Positions 12,576 to 27,500 of a stretch of DNA of 64,000 bases are shown here, in pieces (the first letter of the stretch is position 1; every line of letters starts with the position of its first letter). Location of the stretch: positions 12,586,001 through 12,650,000 of the forward strand of contig NC_085116.1 of assembly GCF_030269925.1 (NCBI RefSeq). The letters run 5' to 3'. Source of the stretch: Bombyx mori (taxonomy: Eukaryota; Arthropoda; Insecta; Lepidoptera; Bombycidae). The position numbers were made by a program, and so were the translations under genes. The notes beneath the pieces were generated by a model, which saw only the letters and a list, made by a program, of their open reading frames with translations, was not told where the DNA came from and did no database searches.

Positions 12576-15500
12576 GTAAGTCATTCTTTTTTTAACAATT
12601 ATAAACCGTATACGTAATTTTACGACAATTTAAGTCGCGTTTTATTATATTTTGAATCGTCCTTATGAGAACGAAAATTTACGATAAATGCACGGATATT
12701 GTTATTTCAGCGGTGCACTCTACGTAAGTGAAAATATCAAGAAGTGTTCAAGAATTTATGTATTAAAAATCGTTAACGCACAAATCCCACGCTCGTAAAA
12801 CCATTTCACGAAATGCTTTCAATATGTGAAGGATACGATGAATTGAACGTTAGGTATATTTGGTGTATGTTTGATATTTGGTTGATTATTCCTCCCCCGT
12901 GTGTGGAAATCGAATAACCTCAATTAAATCGGCAAGTCGGCAAATAACCGCGACATTAACTCGGAGACGGAATACGTAATCGCACGACACTAAACTTGTT
13001 ACCTTCTCTTTGCTAAGTAAATGCAAACAACGTAAATGTGTATTTACAGGAAAATAATTAAATAAATTAATTTAATACTTCAATTGAAGATTTAGAAAAC
13101 TAACTTTATTTCTAGTAATTTCCTAATTCGAATTCTCGAACAATTGTCTTTCAGCTTAAAACATGTTCTCAATACGTATACAAAACAATAAAATTTAAAC
13201 TCATCATAATTAGAGTGATATATATTTCTTCAGAGACTTTTATGTTAGCAGTTTTATTCTGTTAATAATGCATCCGTCTTCTATACTTCTTGACCACTCA
13301 GATACGGTAAAGGTTTTCGCGTACTTGTCTACTTAAAAAAACTATCAAAAATAATTATCATTCTTTATTTGTAAATTAATCATATTCTATCATATTAATT
13401 CAAAACTCAAACTGGGCTTTAAACTAATAAATAATATAAATATTCTCAGTAATTGAGATGGCGTGATTAGTTAATGGTAAAATATTTGTAACGACTTCTG
13501 TAAATGAGATAGCAATTATGCTTAAATGCTGATTTTCGAATTTTTATTATCAAAGTAATAAAAGTGTTCTAAACATTTACCACATTCTCTATTTAAATAT
13601 GTATTTCATTGACGATAGTAGTTTTGGCTAAAATATCCATTTCAGCTTTAAAAAAACTTCTTTGAGATGTCAACTAAGCTAACTAAACTACGGATAGCTA
13701 GGCCTTTGCCCAATCTTTTGACATTTTTGAAAATGATAAAAACATGACAGAAGATTTTAATTTACTATTCGCTTTTACTGGATCACATACATCATATCTT
13801 TTTCTATAAAACAATTCAGACGACAAGCGAAGAGTCTCGAAGAGAGCAGCGGAATTCACGTCTTTGGTCTGCGATATAATAATCAGACAAACCCACGTAC
13901 TGTATTAAGTACAATAACAATAATTCATTGGCATATCGAGCTATTCGTTACAATGCAGATACAATACACATTACAATCAACGTTTTAACCCAATATTCCT
14001 TCGTATTTTTTTAATAATTTCGTATTAAAAAAAATAATAGTCAAATCATTTTCGTATTATTACCACAGTGCTCTGTAATTCGGTGAAACCGTTTTATTCA
14101 AGCGCCTCTGTATACAATTTTCACGCGTCACGCCTCCGAGGGCGGCGCGCCCATCTGATAACAGCCTCAAATTGTTTCCACTTGAAGCACGCTATCTGAT
14201 GGTATATTAAAAAGGATTGTTTTACAAAAAAGAACACTTTAAAACGAAACTTCTTTGATTTTTGTCAAGTATATCTAGTGTTTTTTTCGGTACCCAATTT
14301 TTTTTATTTTTAATGTATCAAAAAGTGAACAAACTTACAGCCCATCTGGTATTCAATGGTTACTAGAACCTACTTATCTACTAGTGGTAGGGACTCTTGT
14401 GAGTCCGCACGGGTAGGTACCACCACCCTACCTATTTCTGCTGTGAAGCAGTAATGCGTTTCGGTTTGAAGGGTGGGACAGCCGTTGTAACTATACTGAG
14501 ACTTTAAAACTCTTATCTCAAGGTAACCACTTAACACCAGGCGGGCCGTGGTCATCCACCAATCTAAGTAATAAAATTAAAAAAACCCCATAAATCTCAC
14601 TAATAACTGGCGGAACTCACTCTGAGACATCAGGGTAAATTTATATTAAAATTGCCTATGTTAAAATATTTAACCCACATATAAGAATTGCGACTACAAA
14701 ATGGTTCGTGCAAACTTTTTCGTTTTATAACATTATTATTATTTCATTATTAATTCATGTTATAATAAATAGCATATAAACACTAAAAGTACACATAATT
14801 ATGAAATTTATCAGAATATAATTACCACCAAGACCAATAACTTACGAAACATTTTTGCTTTGCTTTATAACTGAAGTGATAAATATAAGATATCAACTAA
14901 ATCATAAAACAATTCAGTGCTTTGTGAGTGAAGCTATAAAAAGATTTCATATTTATTATTTGTAGCGCGAGGATTGAGAATAAAATACACATGGCAGACG
15001 TGTCGGCACACAATGTTAGGGTCCGATCGTCCCGCGTTGCCAGCCCTTATGCACAAGGTTGCTACACACCGAAAAAAGAAAAAAAAGATTTTTATATAGC
15101 AATTTAAAAAAAAATTACATAATTATAGCTGTGTTTTCTTTGGTAAACATTCAAACTGGTATTCATGTATAGCTAATGTTTTTAGAACTACTTACGAGTA
15201 TTTTTACTTTACTTTACGGTTTTAACTTCACCTACATGACTTAAAATCATTAGAATTATAAAAAGTTTGAAGTTTTCCTCTACAGCTAACGTAAAATTAA
15301 TGATAAAATGACAAATTATTGCTAATAACGTATTTAATGTGAACAGAGAGTAATTAATATTTAAGAGCACCCAAATATTGGACACATTCATAATTTACTG
15401 GTAGTAGTGGTAGGCAGCTACCAAAGAGTTGGTAGAGATAAAGTAGGCTGCCTAGTTTACTGTTGGTGGTATGTTTTGTGTGCTCGCACGGGTAGATACC

Positions 15501-18500
15501 ACTACCCTGCCTATTTCTGCCGTAAAGCAGTGATGCTCTTCAGATCAAAGGGTGGGGAAACCGTTGTACTGTAAAAACTGAGACTTGGAACTGATATCGC
15601 AAGGTCATGCCTTGGATACCTAGTATTGCATTTACGTTGTTGTTGCCTATAGGCTTCGGTAACCACTTAACACCAGATAGGTGTTGAGTTTAACCACCGA
15701 CCTAAGCTCAACCATCCAAAAAAAATCTAACACCCAATCTTCTTATCTCGACCATGAAGCTATTAATTCGGGCAATATTGTAAGTTTCGTGCAGCATTGG
15801 ATACGTCAAAATTCATAAAACGAGATAGAAATTAAATAAAGCTTTTAAGAAAATACCACTGGAGGAAATACGGCCAATGTACCGTATGATTTAAAAATGG
15901 AACGATCAGATTTGCTTCTATAATATATTTTGAACGGGACAGCGAGATTGCTTCCCGGTAGAAATAGGTAGGACGGGCGCATTGTGCGACTTAATTTTTT
16001 TTATTGCACATTAGTAATCCTTCGTCACAGAAGACATTTGCGAGTACATTTTCGGTACTAGGAATAAGATATTGGATTGGTTTTATAGCTCAACATAATT
16101 GTATCTCTTGATAAGGATATACCGAGAGTCTCAACCATTAGGGCTCAACCTTTTTTCAACTTCCTTGTTTATTAGTTATCTAATAAACAAGTTTGTTCTT
16201 AACGATGAAATAATTTATTATTTTTAACTTAAAGTTAATGGTAACAAAAAAAAGGAAAAACACACATCGTGCTGTTCCGATGTTATTCGTGTTCGACAAC
16301 CCTAATGTTTAACTCGAGGGTACGGCAGTCTGAGCCGAATTCACAATGCACGGGGTAGTAACATTACCCCACTTATTTAAACCCCGTTCAACTATTTTGA
16401 TATTGATTTTTGCAATCACATGGTGTCATTGTAAAATCGATACCTGTTTTAAATGTCAAGGGCTCAACGGATTCTGTAATAAATTCGAAAATGAATATCC
16501 GTCTTGTGACTATTCGTAGAAACGACTAATGCGTCAACTATTGTACATTAATGTTCCGATGCCACCTCATTCAATAATATTTTTATATAAATGAATTAAG
16601 TAGGTATATCAAACCTTATCACATCCCTACCGTGACTGGGCAATAAATAATCAAATACCGTATTGTAAAATCTAAATAAAATAATTTATTTTTCATTACA
16701 TGAATCTACAATGAATATTTGAACATTTAATCTCATACTGTATTTTATATATCGAAATAAACATAGTAGTTCGTATTGAATCTTATAAAAAAGTTCTTTC
16801 ATAATATCTAGGGCCCAGCAAATAATTAGTGGTCCTACAATAATTTTTTTTTTTTTTGCTTAGATGGGTGGACGTGCTCACAGCCTACCTGGTGTTAAGT
16901 GGTTACTGGAGCCCATAGACATCCACAACGTAAATGTGCCACCCACCTTGAGATATAAGTTCTAAGGTCTCAATATAGTTACAACGGCTGCCCCACCCTT
17001 CAAACCGAAACGCATTACTGCTTCACGGCAGAAATAGGCAGGGCGGTGGTACCCACCCGCGCGGACTCACAAGAAGTCCTACCACCAGTAAAAAATTATT
17101 ATTCTTATAAAACTTTTATCTAAAATATTTATACTTAAACTTTTATTCTCGCGCGCAATAGTTTCAGAGTGAAATTTGTGTTTGCATATACTGTAAATAC
17201 CTCCACAACGTTCAAATGACAAAATTCATGATTCCCACATTCCATAGCGTCACGAAATAAGAACCCAGATCCTGAATGCCAAATATATATGATAAAGGAC
17301 GTGACTGCAACCAGGAATCAAATCTAGATCCCTGCACACAGTGGTTTGGGTTAGGTTAATCCACTGAACCGATAATGCAAATATATTCATCGTCCCTGCT
17401 CGTATAAGCCGCTAGGTATAATATTATATTGTGGCTACTATATACTACTATAGTATAGATACTATATAGTATAGATCGGTTATGGCTACTATTTTCTGTT
17501 GTTCATTTACTTCTCGACACCAGAAGCATCCAACCTGATATATTTTTTGCCTAAAACAACATTATACGGAATCGTGTGTAATTGTATCAAACACACCTTA
17601 CTCCCATGGATCTATAAAAGTATTTTAAAATTAGGCACAATTAGAATAGCGCAGCTTAAAAAGTTGAAATCATATAAATTCAGATTTTGTGCGACTAAAT
17701 TCTAAAATCACTGTACGTTAATTACTATTCGGTCTTTGGTTTAGATTTTTAGCCAATGGCTCCAGAGACATTATATTACGCTCTCATCCGGGTTTATTTT
17801 CCGAAAGCTCTACTAACATCGAAGGAACTCAACTACACTTTTTCGAATGTCTAGGTCTTCAAAAGAGAATGCGTTTTTGCTAAGTTTCGCTGGGTATCTA
17901 TGACAGGACCGTGGAATGTGCTGACGTATCAGATACATATCCATACTTTAAATCGATATGTGCGATCGATATTATGATAGAACTTCTATCTAGTAACTAA
18001 CTATCTAATGGCGTCTTAGTCTTCTAGCCAATACTTGTGATTTCTTCGCGGCTGCAGCCAACGGGATGATAGCACCTTTCAATCTCCCAATCTTCAAGGT
18101 TTTTAGGCAACTTTTCAAATTTTAGAACCTAATTCGAGCCCTTAAGAATTAAAAAATGCCCAATTTGTGCTAAAGTGCTCACTGATAAACAACATTCAAT
18201 GGGTTGCCATAAATTAGTATTAATGATAGGTACTGCAATTTACCTCCTTTCTTTTACGATTCTCTTGAACATTACAACTGCTTGGAAAATTTTGTTTTTT
18301 TTTAATTCTACTATTGTATTTTCTTCACACACTTATTTATCTACTAACAGTATGTACGGGTAACAAATGACAGTATTCTGAACAGCCTATATACCTCTAT
18401 CAACCTTTTCGACTAGTTTTTTTTTTTGGATGGTGAAATTACTTGTAGCCCAAAGGTTTTTGGGCCTTTCCAGTGAGGAGCACTGCAACTCCCCTAATGC

Positions 18501-21500
18501 CTCGAATCAACCGCTGGATTGGAAGATCCGACAAGGAACCTAGCAGTGTGATGCTATGGATTAAATGTCACATCGAACTCTTTCATGAATACGGTGACCT
18601 GTGCTTTGACTGATATCGGCGTTTATATCTAATGGAATCTAACAGAATCGAGAATAGGTAGAGCGAAGCCACCAGGACGCCTCTAGGACCGTCAATGGTG
18701 GTTGACCGCTGTTCTTTTTTTAAAGTTTTAACCGGATCAAGAATCTATTGAAATGAAGGGAGTTCTAATGTCACATCGGTACCGTGACAGTTTCTGACAC
18801 TGTCTATATGTACTTACGGATATCGAAATCTAGCTCGTAAAGATTTACATACGTTGATCGTGTACCGTGGTGTTCCGACGGCTAACCTAAGGAACCAAGA
18901 TTGAAGAGCTTGTACGTACGGGTCACACTAGCAAATACTAATCTCACATAAATAATGAACAGATGGACGCTATTCTCATAAAGTAATACTTGAATACGAA
19001 GCGATAGTTTGTTTCGCTTGCAGATCATATGCATAGGCATGCTGACGATAAATAAGACGTGATGCTTCGTATTAAGTCAGAAAATTCCGAATTTATTCAG
19101 GTTGATTCGTGGTATTTGGTCTTCCTGGCCCAAGATATCAATTGATCGAGGAAAGTTTGGCTCAGTAGGACATAGGTACGTGACATGTGTATGCGACACA
19201 CATAACAACAACAAATATATTTATGGCCACTCATAAATTAATCTTGAAAGCTTTAAAGATCGGCGATTAAAGTTATTAGCTCCTAATAATATAATATTTG
19301 ACAAGTTCCCAAGTCCGTATTCATCATTTATTTCATTTCAATTATTTAGTTCTTCGATTTCGATAAAAACAAATAAAAATGAAACAGATAAAAATAAAAA
19401 TAAAATTAACAGTAACAAATAAAAACAAATAAACAGATAAAAATGTCGTACTATTACAACAATGAACAACAATACATAAGAGAATTGAAAACATCTATGA
19501 ATTATCAATATAAAATATAATTAGTATAAAATCAATGAATGCTGTATTACCCGAGCCCTCGCCAAAAGGTACAGTCATACGTTCTGGTTTTATAGTGGAT
19601 TAGAGATAATATAATACAATAACCAATTGATATCGAGCGGACCGTGATATTTTCTATATAACCACAATAAAAGATATTCGAAAATTTTAAAATATATATT
19701 ACCTCTTTTTGTATTACCTTGTTGAATTTTTACATATGCGCTGTTAGTCTCTAACTGATACTAGGAACGCATAAATATTATCATCACCTAATACACATAT
19801 ATCTGACACATACATATATCTATACTTCTATACTAATATTATAAAGAGGAAAGATCTGTTTGTTTGTTTGTATTGAATAGGCTCTGAAACTACTGAACCG
19901 ATTTGAAAAGTTATTTCACTGTTTGGAAGCTACACTATTCCCGAGTGACATAGGCTATAATCTTTTTTGAAAAAAATGAGGGATCTTTACTAAATCTCCA
20001 ACAATGTAACCCAAGGTGTAAAAAAATACCTAAAATATTTTTTACATCGCGCGCCCTGCGAAAACTATTGATGATAGAGTAAAATAATGTACTACGACTT
20101 TGTAGAACACATGATTATTTACAAAAAATGTCACAACAGCATATGTCTAACTATTATAGTTATGCCACAATAAGTGTTCTTTTATTTAAAATAATAAAAC
20201 AACGGCAAATATCGTTGAAATGTTTGTTAGAGACCCGAGCGAAGCCGGAGCGAGCCGCGTGTACTTAATAAACACGTCAAAACGTAATCGAAGTCTAGTA
20301 CTTCGAAGAATTTCTACAGAATCAATATCATTTAATGTTATCATTTTTGTTAATCGGCGTTCGATTGTAATTATAAATGAGGCTCGGTCGTTAAAAGCTA
20401 TAAATTCTTATCAAGTTCCCGTAAAGCTATTTAAACTGCGAACTCGCTCCGGGATCGGGGCCAAATTGGAAGAGTATTTATCTTTCCCGGGAGTCGATTT
20501 AAAAGCAAAATCACGCGAGCACACGACGCCATTATCACCGGTTGCCGATCCTCAGGCCGCGCGGCAACTCTATGAATCTAATCCAGAGGATTTAGCTACT
20601 GATTTACAGTCGAGCCGAGCCCGGAGAGGGCGCGACTGCTTGAAAGAAAAGTGATAATGTCTTAATCCTACCACACTCGAGTTCGCTCGTTCGTAGCCCC
20701 GCGCAATTTTATGGTCGCCCGCCCAGACGGCACGTTTTGATTTATGATTTCAATAATTAAGAATTCTAAGGTGCAATTTGAATTTTGGAGCCGCGACGTC
20801 TGCGGGGCCCGCGGGGCAACGCGTGTTTCTTATTACCCTCAACCGAGAAAGGGTCCGATGTCTTACCTTTCTAAGGAATCGTTATAAGATTTTCGGGGTA
20901 TTACAGCGTATTATGCAAATGTTTGCATGCTCAGAACATTAACTCACTGAACTATTTAATTGCATTATTTGGCAGATTCGGCCATTATATTTAACAAGAT
21001 TACTTATTTTGAATTATGAATCTTAAACTGCAGGAATTGTGTGATAAAACGAAAGTTGAGTTTTGATAAAAAAAAATTTTAAGAAATTCTATTAATATAA
21101 CGAGAATGATAAAAGTAATTTTTTGTTTAGTAAATCAAATTACCACATAGTTTATGCAGTATATTAATTTATATTCCTTTACGCCTGTTGAGAATATGAT
21201 TAAAATACTACTTTACAGTTGACTCTCACGTTTTCTGGTAATGTTCTGGAAGTCTGTTATTTATTTGCTACACGATAATGGTTTTTACTCGTTAGAAACC
21301 TTCTATCGACTTATTCATTTAAATATTCTTATAACGCACCCTAATCTACCAGCATTACAATTAACGTAGCCCCAAAGATAACCCGGCAGTCGCCACCCGC
21401 TGACAAAGGTCCGCACGAGCACTAGTTTAAACCGGTTAAGCATCTACCCTCAGGGTTTATCTAATTACCCTAAGCGAATACCCGAACGTGAATTTGCGTT

Positions 21501-24500
21501 ACGGCTCATATTCAGCGTACGAAAACATTCTGCGTTTGTGTTGGGGTAGCGACTAAGTCACGTACGTAAATGTTTGTAGGGCGTATTGGTACGCGGCCTT
21601 CCGGTGGCTCCCCGGAGGTACTTACTTCGAGGACCATCGATAACTATCTCGAGTCGAGTAGAACGCATATTGTACAAGTTCAGAACGTTTCGCTGTTCAA
21701 TAACGTCGTAATGGTTTGGGCCAGTGCTAGCAACACTTCGGTTTAAGCCCCGTGAGCTCACCCACACGTTAGGGCGAAGCTGATATAGCCTCCCAAGGCT
21801 ATCAGCATAGGTAGGAAAAAAAAAAGGTTTCTTCTTTTGGCGGAGCAAAATTAACTTATATTAAAAACTCGAGAATCCATGACCTTCTTAAAGCAATCGG
21901 TGACTTAGAAGAACGAATGTCAAAACTTTGACAATCCCCAAAAACTTGTGAAGTATGAATAAAAGTTTTAAGGAAACTTTTGCATTCTTCTCTTAACATC
22001 AAATGTATATCAGAGCGTATGGAATTTCGGTATGCGTGGTGCGTCTCACTTTTAATTACTATGACCGATACAAACATTTTAAACTTAGTGCGGATTTGTT
22101 GGAAATATTTCACGGTTAACATCCATAAATATTTTACATTTAAATATTGGACACAATAAACTTTTAACTTAGTCTGACCATACCCTAAGAAACATGACGA
22201 ATTGAATATGATTATTGAGACATTTTTATTTATTTTATTAAACAATCTATTTGGTCTGAAAGCTCTTGAGTGAAATGGTTTTTACGTGGGAACGATTTTT
22301 GTGCATTTAAACAAAACAAAAAAAAGTGTTTTATTAAGTGATATACGTCGAATGGAAACGCCGAGAATCATTTCCGCGTAAAAATATTCTGATTGTGGAT
22401 GAAAAAACGAATCGCAAGTACAACTATTTGTTTTTACTTTACTTTCTTGTTGTGTAATGTTATGAAATATATTTGTAGCTTTTTAGAAAACTGTGCTTAG
22501 AGCGGTCATTTGTTACAGGAGTACACCGCTGACGGCTCAAACCGGAATCACGCAAATCAACAAGAGGCGACTCGAGTTCGGTGTCGATGTAGAAACTTTC
22601 AAAATAGGAGAGAGGCGTATAGAGCGTACCAACAGTGAAGCTTCCATGGAGGACGAAGACGTGATCGGGAAACGCCGACGGAGACTACTGGACGATGAGA
22701 GACGGGACGAACTCGAACCTCGACGCCGCCCATTACCAGTGCACCGACCTTACACCACTCGGCAACCTGACCAGGATGAAGAGACACTCATCAAAGAAAC
22801 ACAAGCTGCCTTAAAAACGCTCTCAGGAAGCTGGACTCGTGATCATACGATTGTACACACCGGTGACGTCACCGATGAAGCGAACGGATTCGAAAACTTA
22901 TTTGCTGACGGAAGGCAAGAACATAATAATATGTTGCCGTCCCCGCCCTCACCGTCTTCCGAAAGCAATGACACCACACAAAAAAGTTTTGCTATGCGGT
23001 ACGAACAGCAGGAGCATAACATTAACGGTGTCAATGGAAATATTGAATTGAATACGTGCGGAGAGATTGCTGAAGATCAAGAAAGCAGACATTCTAATTA
23101 CGATGGAACTAATTTCGATGAGCTCGGTGATTCGTCTTCCAATGAACTCGAAATAGATATGTCAGATCGATTTGACGATAAATTCGACGACGATAGAGAA
23201 TTTAAATTCAAACGTAAAGGCGATATTGTGTCCGTCAATAAGCAGTCTCTGTACAACGCTTACAAAGCGGCGACGGCTGCACTGCCATATACCACGCAAT
23301 CGGCTTTCAAGCCTCCCGCTGAAGTGAAACATAGGCTACACGGACCTACACTGCCGAGCGAACCTTTCGGGGGGTATTCCAATGATCACGAGAAGAGTTC
23401 AGTGAACCGTGCTTCGAAACAGTATACAGTGCTACAGCCGGCAGGAGTGGGGTCACGCGCGGCCACGGCGCTGCAAGAAGCCAGGGCAGTTCCAACCGCG
23501 CAGCCGGCACGAGATTCGCGACCGCTCACTGCACTCTCGCCGCCCGTCGTCAGAGGTACCAGTCGCAGTCCCCCAACTTGCTACTCAAACTTTCTTTACG
23601 ACCTGCCTACAACGCTCGAATACAGTCTATTTAGTTTCAAGGTTAAATCACGATATCGGGTTCTGTTGCTGTAACAAAACGATTTTCATCGAATCATGGC
23701 ACACCAATAAAATTTTTGAAATTGGAAACCAATACATGCCTTACATGAATACTGAAAGTGTTTAATATTTTTGTCACATGCGCTGTCATAGAATATAAAA
23801 TGGTTTCAGCGGAATTTTAAAAAAATACCTAAAACGAAATAAGCTCGTACGTGGTCGGCGTTAGTCGAATAAGTTTAGACTCCACCTACGTTAGGTCGTA
23901 TATTTTATACAAGGGACCTTAACGTTTTCTTATTGCTGCGTGATAGCTGGTTTTACGTCAGAGCGTCGAGTAATAAAAAGAGGTCAGAGCGGGCGGTGGG
24001 CGGAGCGTGTGTACCGCCCCGCTACTCCTGAAAGAAAAATTGCGTAGTGGGCGCGCAGCCGCTCGGCGTTCTTTATTTTTTCTTTGAAGTTGTATTTATA
24101 GGGTGGGGCTGGGGCGCGGGGCGGGGCTGCGCAGGTACGCCCCGGTCGGGTGGCACGCCCGCCTGTATCGATCCACGCACACGCCCCATTCCACTGATTA
24201 GGAAAACACTAATTTGTGCATCGGTCGATTTGTTCACAGAAGGCAACAAGTGCCCCACACCCGGCTGCAATGGGCAGGGCCACGTCACCGGCCTTTACAC
24301 ACACCATAGAAGGTTAGTACAGATTTCTTCAGATGACTCCTGAAATTTTGAAACATACCCTAACATGAAACGTCTCCCGAATAACACCACCATCGAAACG
24401 ACAGATAGAACTATTTGATGATTATATTTGACGTTAAAACTTGAAGTTCAAGCTCTAAAACGTTGTAAGACTTTCAAAACACATATTCAAAAACTTCATA

Positions 24501-27500
24501 CAAGGCTTTTACTCTTAAGAATAATTTACATGATGAGAGATTCCCGGAATAAACAAGAAAGGATATCCAGAAATTTTACCTTGTTATATCTGCCTCTTTA
24601 TCGAGTATATTTTGGTATAAAAACAATTACTATTGACGGTTTTTATCATCATATGAACAGTTGAAGAATCATATAAAGTGCTCACATTCCAAAACAATCT
24701 CGCTAATGACAATCGCATTCTCGCAATTCTCCTTGCATGGGTCAACCCTCAATTTTATTCTCGTTCCACATTTAATTAAGAACAGATTTGTTTTTAATAT
24801 TTCGACTCTATTAAAGAGCCTGAAATTTAATATACTTTAAAAAGCTCTGCATTGTAAATTAACTATGCAATTAAACATGAAAGCTACGAAATGACTCTAA
24901 AACTAAAAATGTTTATCATAATAAAAAAGCTAACTAAAATTTGATGGGATTATGTATTTAAATCAGTAATTCAATTGTTATCGTTTGTTCCATCAGTCTG
25001 TCAGGATGCCCAAGAAAGGATAAAGTTACACCGGAGAGTAAGTAGTAGTTTATTGAAGCGATCATCGTAAAATAGACGTTCGTAGATTGTGCTTACGTAA
25101 TAAATACGTTTTCCTTTGCAACTTAAGATTAGATAAGATTAGATTGTTTTTTAATAATTTTATTTTTTGTTTCCGAAACTTTTTTTTTAAAGGTTAATGC
25201 ACAAAATAATTTCATCTTGTAAATACGTATAAATAAACACTAACTATATTTCATAACGATGCTTAATGGTAGGCAGCGGCTTGGCTGTGTTCCTGGCATT
25301 GCTGAAGTCCATGGGCGACGGCAACCACTCACCATCAGGTGGGCCGTGTGCTCGTCTGCGTACAAGGGCAATAAAAAATAAAAAAAATAAAATCGGTCCT
25401 GAACTAAAAAAAAAAAAAATATATATTTGTAAATATAATAAAATATCCCACAAAAATTGTATATAAATCTACTAAATAACAAATTTACAAGTGGAAAATT
25501 AAAATTCCAAGCGAATTAGGTTTTCGGGTCAGGAGAATGGTGAAATGAAATTAGAGCATCGCTGCACTGCAGTTTCCCATTTTTTTTATGTTCACCAATC
25601 GATAATTTTAGAGTTTTCATTTGGAACATTTAACGGTTAAGTTTACCTATAATTTTTGAGTACATAGAAGAAGTTATGTAATTCATTCCTTAATGTAGTT
25701 CGTTATGTTCGTAGTATGTAGTTTTTTCACACTTTGTTAATAGGGTTGTGCTATAAAACTTATTTTTATCTTCGTATCGTTTTATTTATTTTTTACTGGT
25801 GGTAGGACCTCTTGTGAATCCGCACAGGTAGGTACCACTACCCTAAGTTCTGCCGTGAAGCAGTAATGCGTTTCGGTTTGAAGGGTGGGGTAGCCGTTGT
25901 AACTATACTGAGACCTTAGAACTTATATCTCAAGCTGGGTGGCGCATTTACGATGTAGATGTCTATGGGCTCCAGCACTTAACACCAGGTGGGCTGTGAG
26001 CTCGTCCACCCATAAAAGCAAAAAAAAAAAAAAAATTATAACAGACTAGCAATGCAAAAGACAGTATACTATGGTGATGACTGAGAGAATATGCTAATCG
26101 CATTTAGTATAACTAAGTGTACTACCTTCCTTGATAATGACTTGGGAAATATTTGAACACTATCGATTGCTATCGATATTTATATTATTCATTAATCATT
26201 CTTGATTATAAAATCAAGAACATTTTAAAATTACGAAAATGAGTAAAAAATTTTATTCACCGCTTCATACCTACAAATAACATTTTATGTGTATAGCAAA
26301 AAAAAGCTAAAAACACGGGCAAAATCTTTGTCTTTCTTAAATAAAAAGAAATGTGTACATATTTTGAACAGTCAAATTTTGTTGAGCAAATAGGCATGCG
26401 ATTTTTTATGTCTCTTTGAACAAGGAGACAATATACATTTGAAAAAGTTTTTTTTTAAACCCTTCCTCAACATATCTCAGCACTCGCGTTTGCTCTCAAG
26501 GCTAGCATCATAATCTTCTGCAGCTATGGTACGCGTCCATTGGCCAGACGCACCGCACGGATTTTATTTTGCTTTGTATTTTTTGCTCATAAATGACGGC
26601 GTTTGGTGCGTCCAGCGCGGGACAATGGACGCGTACCTTAAAGCCGCATTCAAGTCGATAGTAAAAAAATAAGAGCGTCTTCTTTTCCGGGATAGTTTTG
26701 GCGCTGCACGAAACGATCTTGAAGTGTCCCACGCCCGGGTGCAACGGTCGAGGACACGTGAGCTCGAATCGCAGCACGCATCGGTCTCTTTCCGGCTGCC
26801 CTACAGCCGCCGCACGCAAGGCCGCCGCTAGAACACAACGCACACGTCCTACCTGTAAGTTTACAATAGAACTTCGTATCTCTCTACTCGACCTTTAAAC
26901 ATTAGCTCGTGCATCGGTATCTTTCAAACTGTGAGTCATTTTGAACTTCTTTTTTTATTTTTACAGACAAAGCATAACAGTTTATAAGATCATACTTACT
27001 GTGGAATTTAAGTTTTTCTTTTTTCCTAATATAGTATCGATAACAGCAGCTCCGATTTCGGTATCCGTGTCTCTATCGAGCGACAACGGGTCGAACCCAA
27101 ACTCGACGCGTGTCTCCCACGAGAGGGAGTCAGCGGCCTCGCCGCCTAGTCCGCCCGTGAAGAGAGAAGCCCCCGAGCTGCTCGTGCCGAAGCGAGAGGC
27201 CGCCGAGCCAGAGCGCGACTCCCCCGCAGGGATGGAGACGCGCCACGCCGGCTACGGCGCGCCACCCGACCAACGATCACCGTACGATCGACCACCGGAC
27301 GACCACGTCCGATCCTATAGGTAAAACTACTTTGTACACGATAGGATATTCGACATTATGTAACAATAAGATACTTTACTGGTGGACCTCATGTAAGTCC
27401 GCGCGGGTAGGTTGCCCTGCCTATTTCTACCGTGAAGCAGTAATGCGTTTCGGTTTGAAAGGTGGGGCAATCGTTGTAACTATACTTGAGACCTTAGAAC

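Larger units (their letters stand above)
12576..22518 (+). other. Myt1: Myt1 intron 1 (9.9 kb)
   Basis: Noncoding. Contains SINE copies (14380, 15455, 16841), a minus-strand LINE 3' end (19815-20185), an AT satellite-like patch (17430-17482) and two GC-richer single-copy-looking blocks (20390-20850, 21360-21840) that may be regulatory. The 144-codon frame at 20220-20654 has no recognisable domain or splice context. The rest shows nothing I can name. Confidence 0.6.

Noticed and set aside
12189..12584. 131-codon minus ORF and overlapping plus ORFs at the Myt1 promoter
   Set aside because: Open frames on both strands and several phases follow from GC content; Arg/Pro/Gly-rich translations are not protein-like.
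20220..20654. 144-codon plus-strand ORF in Myt1 intron 1
   Set aside because: No domain recognised, no splice context, and the frame coincides with a GC-rich block where stops are rarer; kept only as a possible regulatory block.
21558..22245. Minus-strand ORFs of 96 and 129 codons
   Set aside because: Translations are unlike any family I know, with no splice signals or start context; probably chance in intron 1.
22493..23674. Exon 2 as one uninterrupted 393-codon gene
   Set aside because: It starts at a non-ATG codon; phase-matched acceptor and donor lie inside, and the part after 23555 loses the composition of the exon.
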